Made by a program: the position numbers and the translations under genes. A stretch of 64,000 bases of DNA from Saprospira grandis (lineage in GTDB: Bacteria; Bacteroidota; Bacteroidia; Chitinophagales; Saprospiraceae). The notes under the pieces are model-generated. The model did not search any database, was not told the origin of the DNA, and saw only the letters and a program-made list of their open reading frames with translations. Location of the stretch: the NCBI RefSeq assembly GCF_027594745.1, contig NZ_CP110854.1, forward strand, positions 1,652,501 to 1,716,500, given 5' to 3'. Shown here in pieces: positions 59,727-64,000 of this stretch. Each line of letters opens with the position of its first letter. The stretch's first letter is position 1.

Positions 59727-60284
59727 ATGCAAAAATTCCTATGGATCTTGTTTTTGGCCCTTCCCCTCTTTGTTTTGGGCCAAGACAAAAAGCCCGACCC
59801 CAGTTTGGATTGGGAGCGTTTTTTTATGCCTGGAGTGGGCTATACCAGTTTTATCCCCCAACATGGTCTAGATAGCCTAGGCTTGTTTCATGGTATCAAT
59901 GCCCAGATTGTGATTTTCAGCATTGGGAGCTCCGATAAGTATAGTCCGGGGCATCTTCGGATAGAGGGGCGCTACAGCCAGTTGGGCAGTAGCAAGCAAG
60001 GGGGCGAAAACCTCAGTTATTGGGGATTTTCGGTTTTGGGTTCTTTTGAGCGGGGAGTTCGCCGGCATTTTATGGTGCCTTATTATGGCTTGGAGCTAGG
60101 CGGCATATCGAGAAGTTCGGCGGAGCAGGGCTTTCAGTTTAGTCCACTTTTGGGTTGTAATATTTATCAGGCCGAGCGAGTGTTGGTCCATATTCAGGCC
60201 CAATATCCTTATGTAAACAACAAAGAATTTGACCAATACAGTGGTCTTCAACTTCAGGCGGGCGTTTCGGTGGCCGTTTGGTAA
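59727..60284 (+). CDS. outer-membrane-type secreted protein, tandem paralogue 1 of 3
   Basis: The 185-residue product has a signal peptide (MQKFLWILFLALPLFVLG). The mature part shares with the next two genes the blocks P-x-x-x-Y-T/D-S/F-F(I/Y)P, GLFHG...F, a long amphipathic strand set, F(E)RGVRRHFMVPYYGLELGG and FQFSPLLGCNIY. It ends in an aromatic residue (AVW), and alternating beta strands of about 10 residues suggest a small eight-strand outer-membrane barrel. Function unknown. The genes are 12 bp apart. Confidence 0.75.
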   Translation: MQKFLWILFLALPLFVLGQDKKPDPSLDWERFFMPGVGYTSFIPQHGLDSLGLFHGINAQIVIFSIGSSDKYSPGHLRIEGRYSQLGSSKQGGENLSYWGFSVLGSFERGVRRHFMVPYYGLELGGISRSSAEQGFQFSPLLGCNIYQAERVLVHIQAQYPYVNNKEFDQYSGLQLQAGVSVAVW

Positions 60285-60296
60285 AATCCCCTATTT

Positions 60297-60872
60297 ATGC
60301 GATTATATTTATTGCTGCTCTTTCTGTGTAGCGGCTGGGCCTTGCAAGCTCAAAAACAAGATAGTTTAGCCATTTGTAAACTGCGTCCAGATTATTCCTG
60401 GGAAGCTTATGCGGTTCCTGAAATAGGTTATGATTTTTACACCCCACTCAATGATAGTTTGGGACAGGCCTATCATGGCCCAAGTTTTCGCTTTAGCTTC
60501 TATCAGTATAGTTATGATGATGAAAGCTGGGGGCCCGCCTACCTAAATTTGTATGTTCGTTTGCAGCGTTTATATGAAACAGAAAAAGGCATTAGTCAGC
60601 AATTTTTATGGGGACTTGGTGCAGAGTTTTCTTTTGAAACAGGCTTATATCGCTCTTTTTTCGTGCCTTATTTTGGGGCCGATTTAGGAAATATGGGCCG
60701 CTCTGATCTGGGCAGTAGCTTTCAGTTTAGCCCCGTACTAGGCCTTAATATTTTGCACAATAAGCGCGTTTCTTGGCGCATCAATAGCCGCTATAGCTTT
60801 GCCGCTGGCGAGCACAATAGCTCTCTAAGTGGCTGGACCCTAGGCAGTAGCATACAACTTAACTTTTGGTAA
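60297..60872 (+). CDS. outer-membrane-type secreted protein, tandem paralogue 2 of 3
   Basis: The 191-residue product (signal peptide MRLYLLLLFLCSGWALQA) aligns by eye with paralogue 1 over its length: YEVPEIGYDFYTP-type start (here YAVPEIGYDFYTPL), YHGPSFRFSF, FSFETGLYRSFFVPYFGADLGNMGRS, SSFQFSPVLGLNIL, ending LNFW. The final Trp is typical of a beta-signal. It is complete and gives the reference for judging the interrupted third copy. Spacing of 12 bp to paralogue 1 and 17 bp to paralogue 3 indicates one operon. Confidence 0.75.
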   Translation: MRLYLLLLFLCSGWALQAQKQDSLAICKLRPDYSWEAYAVPEIGYDFYTPLNDSLGQAYHGPSFRFSFYQYSYDDESWGPAYLNLYVRLQRLYETEKGISQQFLWGLGAEFSFETGLYRSFFVPYFGADLGNMGRSDLGSSFQFSPVLGLNILHNKRVSWRINSRYSFAAGEHNSSLSGWTLGSSIQLNFW

Positions 60873-60889
60873 ATCCCCTTTATAGGAAA

Positions 60890-61462
60890 ATGCTTTCTTT
60901 TCTCTTTTTGCTGCTCCTCCCCTATTGGGCCAGCGCCCAGGAGCAAATCAATAAACGCCCTAAAAAAGAGTATCTGGATGAGGCTGGCCGCCTCTTTGCC
61001 CCGGCCCTTGGCTACAATGCTTTTTTCCCTACCCAATACGATCAAACGGGGCCTTTTCATGGTCCTGCTTTTGGCTTTGAGCTCTTTAACCAAACGATCG
61101 ACAATGATTTTGCCCCCGCTCAATTTGCCTTTTTTGCGCAGTTTAGCCAGTTGCAAAGCCTAGAACAAAGCGATATCCGCATGCTGTTGGTAAATTTTGG
61201 GGGCCGTTTTTCTTTTGAACGTCAGTTGAGCCGCCGTTTTTTATTGCCCTTTTTTGGGCTAGAGCTGGGCGGAGTCGCTCGCAATGATGTCAATTAGGCC
61301 CCTCATTTGAGCCCCTTTTTGGGCCTAGAAATTTATCATGGCGAGAACTGGGCCTGGGAGCTCAAGGGCAGCTATGTCAATGCCCTAAGCCCCGATATGC
61401 GGCAACTAAGCGGGGGATTACTGCATACGCATGTCTATATCAATTTATGGACAACAGATTAG
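60890..61462 (+). pseudogene. tandem paralogue 3 of 3, interrupted by an in-frame TAG
   Basis: Translation starts at the ATG at 60890 (MLSFLFLLLLPYWASAQ, signal peptide) and runs in one frame to 61462, but a TAG at 61295-61297 stops it early, giving a 135-residue product. Beyond the stop, 54 further residues in the same frame (APHLSPFLGLEIYHG...VYINLWTTD) match the C-terminal half of paralogues 1 and 2, including the FSPxLGL block and the terminal aromatic strand. A single change of CAG to TAG would explain it. The intact downstream frame suggests a recent event or readthrough. E24 starts right after the second stop. Confidence 0.8.
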
Positions 61463-61467
61463 GACTT

Positions 61468-61633
61468 GGGGCCTCCGCCTCCCTTCGGTCGTCGGCGGTT
61501 ACTCCCTTCGGTCGTCGAACTGCGGCCTAAAGGCCTTGTTGTCGTTGCGCAGCTCGCAGGTCTGCTCGGCCCTGCAGCCGCCTTTGGCGGCTTTGGTCTG
61601 GCCCTTCGGGCCACTGCTGCACATCGCTAGGCC
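61468..61633 (+). repeat. structured intergenic element E24
   Basis: Closing helix GGCCT/AGGCC, P3 GCAGC/GCTGC, P5 GCCGCC-TTT-GGCGGC, with a CGTCGAACTG module (61497-61542) containing GGCCT-AA-AGGCC. It begins 6 bp after the end of the broken third paralogue. Confidence 0.85.
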
Positions 61634-61774
61634 GTTTGGCTGCAGCCATTCTTCTTGGGCCCAGGTCTTTCTTGCCGCAGCGGCTTAAAAGCCCCTGCTT
61701 TGTTTATGGAAAGGGAATATTTGATTTTCAGGTCCTTCGGCTTGTAGGCCAATTGTTAGCGAGGCCTTAACTTC

Positions 61775-61846
61775 ATGAGGGTTTTAACCCTCATTTATAA
61801 ATCATTGCGAAGCAATACCGTTGTTGCTGTAGGTTTCAACCTACAG
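61775..61846. repeat. cluster of short palindromes with 2-3 nt centres
   Basis: ATGAGGGTT-TT-AACCCTCAT (61775-61794), ATTGC-GAA-GCAAT (61804-61816) and CTGTAGGTT-TC-AACCTACAG (61827-61846) follow one another. They have the same design as the cluster at 49173-49347. The rest of 61634-62030 holds no gene; a CATAGC-TAGG-GCTATG hairpin lies near 61950. Confidence 0.75.
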
Positions 61847-62030
61847 TAAAAAGGGCCGAAGGCCCGCCGGCAAAGGCCAAATAGAAGCCCTGCCACTTCT
61901 ATCCTTTGCTTTAATTTCTTGTTATTCTGCGTTATTTTTCTCAGCCATAGCTAGGGCTATGCCTTTAAAAAATGCCTTGACTAGCCTGAAATTTTTATCA
62001 AAGGATGGCCGAAGCGCAGAACTTCCATTC

Positions 62031-62151
62031 GGCCTAGGGGCCTGAAAGGGGGCCGCGCAGCGGCAGACCTAGGGCGAAATGAAATGAGCCCGCAGGGCCG
62101 AGCAGACCTGCGAGCCCTGCAAGGGCCCGGCCGCCAAAGGCGGCAGGCCCC
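62031..62151 (-). repeat. structured intergenic element E25
   Basis: Closing helix GGCCT/AGGCC, P3 AGGG/CCCT, P5 GGGC...GCCC with the loop TCATTTCATTTC shared with E20, P6 GCCGC...GCGGC. Next to the dnaG stop codon (62165), with A7 at the T-tract end. Confidence 0.85.
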
Positions 62152-62164
62152 AAAAAAATAATCA

Positions 62165-64000
62165 TCAACGCAAAATGACCGTCTTTAACTGAGCAGCTAG
62201 TTCGGTTTGTTGGGCCTTAAGCTTTTGGTGAATTTTGAGGTGTAGAATGAGCTCCTCCATTTTGTCGGGCTGGCTTTGGAGCTGCTTAATCTGTTGTTGG
62301 TTTTCGGCCAAAAGGCGCTCTTGTTTGTGGAGTTTGAAGCGCAAAATACCGCTTTTGGCATCGGCCACATGGTTTTGCTCGGGCATTTCTTGGGAGTTGA
62401 GGTAGACATTTAAGCGCTCCCAACCAGGCGAATAAATATAGGGATCGGCCAATAAATTGATGGCCAATTGGGCCAGTTCGGCCTTGGGATGTTGAGTAAA
62501 ATAGTTAGAATTGATGGGCTCTCCCTCCTCCAAACGATCAATGCAAAGCTCAATGATTTCGGCATAAAGGGGGTGGTCAAACTCATCGAGTAGCGCGCCC
62601 ATATCGAGCAGAATAAACTCGGCCAGAGTATCGGCTTCCTCGGCATCGGGCCAGGCTCTATCGCCAAAATTGATCAGCAGGCGCAAAATATCTTTTTCTT
62701 GAAAATGGCCCAAAACGGCAGCGGGACCAGTTTGTGGGTCTGTAGCGGGGCCGGCCATATTATCGGGAGCGTACTCCCCTTCTGCATGGGGGCCAAACTG
62801 GTCCTCCTCCATAGGCGGGGGCAATTCGCCTGGGGCCAACTGTTGTTTTTGCTGATTTTTTTGTTGGCGGCGGGCCTGTTGGCGTTCCTCTCGGCGGGCA
62901 TCTTTTTCGGCATCTGCCTGTGCCTTAGCAATGCGTTTATTGACCTCAATATGAAGAATTTGCTCACTAATTTCGAGTCGTTGGGCGCAGCTGCGGACAT
63001 AAGTAGCTCGTTTAAGGCTATCGGGGATTCTGGCGATACTGCCCACGATATCTTGCAGTAATTCGGCACGGGCCAAGGGGTCATCGGCCTTATCCTCCAG
63101 CAAAAGATTCATCTTAAAGAGGATAAAATCGGTAGCCTGTTGTTCTAGGTATTCTCTAAAGGCCTTGAGGCCCACCTTCTGCAGGTAAGAATCGGGATCT
63201 TCGCCTTCAGGGACCAGAACCACCTTAGCGTTCATATCTTGCTCCAGAATCAGATCGAGTCCACGCAAAGCGGCCTTAATTCCGGCCTTATCGCCATCGT
63301 AAAGTAGGGTCAGATTAGGCGTATAGCGTTTGACCAATTGGATTTGGCCAGGGGTGAGTGAAGTCCCCGAAGAAGCCACCACATTTTCGATACCCGCTTG
63401 GCTGAGGGCCAGCACATCCATATAGCCCTCCACCATATAGCACTCCTTCGCTTTGACGATAGCTTGGCGGGCTTGGTAAATTCCATAAAGGATTTTGGAC
63501 TTTTGGTAAATATCGGATTCGGGCGTATTGAGATACTTAGGTTGTTTCTTATTGTTGCCCAGCATTCGGCCCCCAAAGCCGAGGACTTTTCCCGATAAAT
63601 TATGGACCGGGAACATGACGCGGGTTCTAAAAAAGTCATTGCCGTATTGGGTGGCGAGTCCAGCTTTTTGGAGTAGTTCTAAATCGTAGCCTTTAGCTTT
63701 TGCGGTTTGTAGCAGGTCGCTATTTCGGCCATTGGCAAAGCCCAACCCAAAGCGGTCGATTGTTTTTTGCAGCAGACCTCTTTCCTTAAAATACGAAAGG
63801 CCAACCGAGCGGCCATAATCCGTTTGCATTTGGGCGGCAAAATGCTTTTGTGCAAAGTCGTTGATAATATAGAGGCTATCGGCTTGGCGTTGTTGTTCCT
63901 TATATTCCTCGGAGCTTTCCTCCTCTTCAATTTCGATATTATAGCGTTGGGCCAAAAAGCGGAGGGCCTCGGGATAGGAAAGAGTTTCGTGTTCCATGAC
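62165..64000 (-). CDS. dnaG: DNA primase DnaG, 5' part outside window
   Basis: The frame is open to the window edge (611 codons plus stop), and the sequence at the edge, VMEHETLSYPEALRFLAQRYNIEI, matches the end of the zinc-binding domain region, so roughly the first 60-80 residues including the zinc ligands lie outside. Present are the N-terminal catalytic subdomain (FFRTRVMFPVHNLSGKVLGFGGR, YLNTPESDIYQKSKILYG), the TOPRIM motifs VEGYMDVLALSQAG and LLYDGDKAG, the PEGEDPDSYL loop, and a Gln-rich linker before a C-terminal helicase-interaction domain. It makes RNA primers for replication. The linker (KNQQKQQLAPGELPPPMEEDQFGPH) is longer than usual. Confidence 0.95.
   Translation of the reverse strand, partial: VMEHETLSYPEALRFLAQRYNIEIEEEESSEEYKEQQRQADSLYIINDFAQKHFAAQMQTDYGRSVGLSYFKERGLLQKTIDRFGLGFANGRNSDLLQTAKAKGYDLELLQKAGLATQYGNDFFRTRVMFPVHNLSGKVLGFGGRMLGNNKKQPKYLNTPESDIYQKSKILYGIYQARQAIVKAKECYMVEGYMDVLALSQAGIENVVASSGTSLTPGQIQLVKRYTPNLTLLYDGDKAGIKAALRGLDLILEQDMNAKVVLVPEGEDPDSYLQKVGLKAFREYLEQQATDFILFKMNLLLEDKADDPLARAELLQDIVGSIARIPDSLKRATYVRSCAQRLEISEQILHIEVNKRIAKAQADAEKDARREERQQARRQQKNQQKQQLAPGELPPPMEEDQFGPHAEGEYAPDNMAGPATDPQTGPAAVLGHFQEKDILRLLINFGDRAWPDAEEADTLAEFILLDMGALLDEFDHPLYAEIIELCIDRLEEGEPINSNYFTQHPKAELAQLAINLLADPYIYSPGWERLNVYLNSQEMPEQNHVADAKSGILRFKLHKQERLLAENQQQIKQLQSQPDKMEELILHLKIHQKLKAQQTELAAQLKTVILR

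Noticed and set aside
602..62151. Elements as plain terminators
   Set aside because: Separate T-run terminators exist beside many of them, several copies lie between divergent genes, and the T-tract is on the wrong side for about half the copies.
1..64000. tRNA or rRNA genes
   Set aside because: No cloverleaf with the expected T-arm sequence and no rRNA segment was seen in any intergenic gap.
1..64000. Insertion sequence or RAYT transposase driving the elements
   Set aside because: No transposase-like protein among the real genes of this window; a driver elsewhere in the genome cannot be excluded.

Overview
The window looks like chromosomal DNA of a Bacteroidota bacterium, probably of the Saprospira type. 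The evidence is a PorP/SprF-family protein beside a TPR/PD40/OmpA protein, a protein with a gliding/type IX (type B) C-terminal sorting domain, a DUF5723-like outer-membrane protein, TAnnTTTG-type promoter boxes, and few Shine-Dalgarno-like leaders. The family-level placement is inference from general resemblance. No rRNA, tRNA, CRISPR array, prophage or transposase gene was seen.

Layout. 1-6.6 kb: partial outer-membrane protein, rmuC, rplS, two tandem paralogous membrane proteins and a frameshifted MFS transporter. 6.7-16.9 kb: RluA-type pseudouridine synthase, rhodanese, FAD-dependent oxidoreductase, two tandem paralogous secreted proteins, cysQ, an MtfA-like protein without its zinc motif, a long-chain acyl-CoA synthetase and a LON-substrate-binding-domain protein. 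16.9-17.3 kb: an array of about 22-bp GAGGAC units. 17.5-26 kb: L-serine dehydratase, BamA/TamA-like protein, Crp/Fnr regulator and the OmpA-PorP pair. 26.4-28.7 kb: an AT-richer RloA/RloB (AbiL-like) ATPase-TOPRIM cassette, the only clear defence candidate. 28.7-33.2 kb: Na+/solute symporter and a double-AAA CbbX-like ATPase. 33.6-33.85 kb: a 21-bp array with 105-bp higher-order periodicity. 34-43 kb: MBL hydrolase, type-B-sorted protein, DODA-type dioxygenase, polysaccharide deacetylase, aroE and a ugd-uxs-rfbB nucleotide-sugar operon. 43.5-58 kb: parA without parB, ECF sigma with a candidate anti-sigma partner, dicarboxylate symporter, inactive M16 subunit, TMTC-like TPR membrane protein, DUF389 protein, frr and an MsbA-like ABC exporter. 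58-64 kb: lipoprotein, TrpF-like protein lacking the usual active-site Cys, three tandem paralogues (the last broken by one TAG) and the 3' part of dnaG.

The most striking content is between the genes. Twenty-five copies (E1-E25) of a GC-rich, modular element of about 110-235 bp occupy most intergenic gaps, in both orientations, usually beside a T-tract. All share a core (GCTCGCAGGTCTGCTCGG, or variants) and can be folded the same way: a closing helix P1, a variable hairpin P2, a long-range helix P3, a mini-hairpin P4 and two variable hairpins P5 and P6. P1 occurs as GGCCT/AGGCC, GGCTG/CAGCC or GGCCC/GGGCC. P3 occurs as GGGG/CCCC, GCAG/CTGC, AGGG/CCCT or ATGG/CCAT. In nearly every copy both arms change together, which is a compensatory signature of a selected RNA or single-stranded DNA fold. 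An optional module of about 46 bp is nested in or beside eight sites. I do not recognise this family, and no mobilising gene lies in the window. The elements are named E1-E25 in the feature list; strand + means the T-tract/GGGGC end comes first on the given strand.
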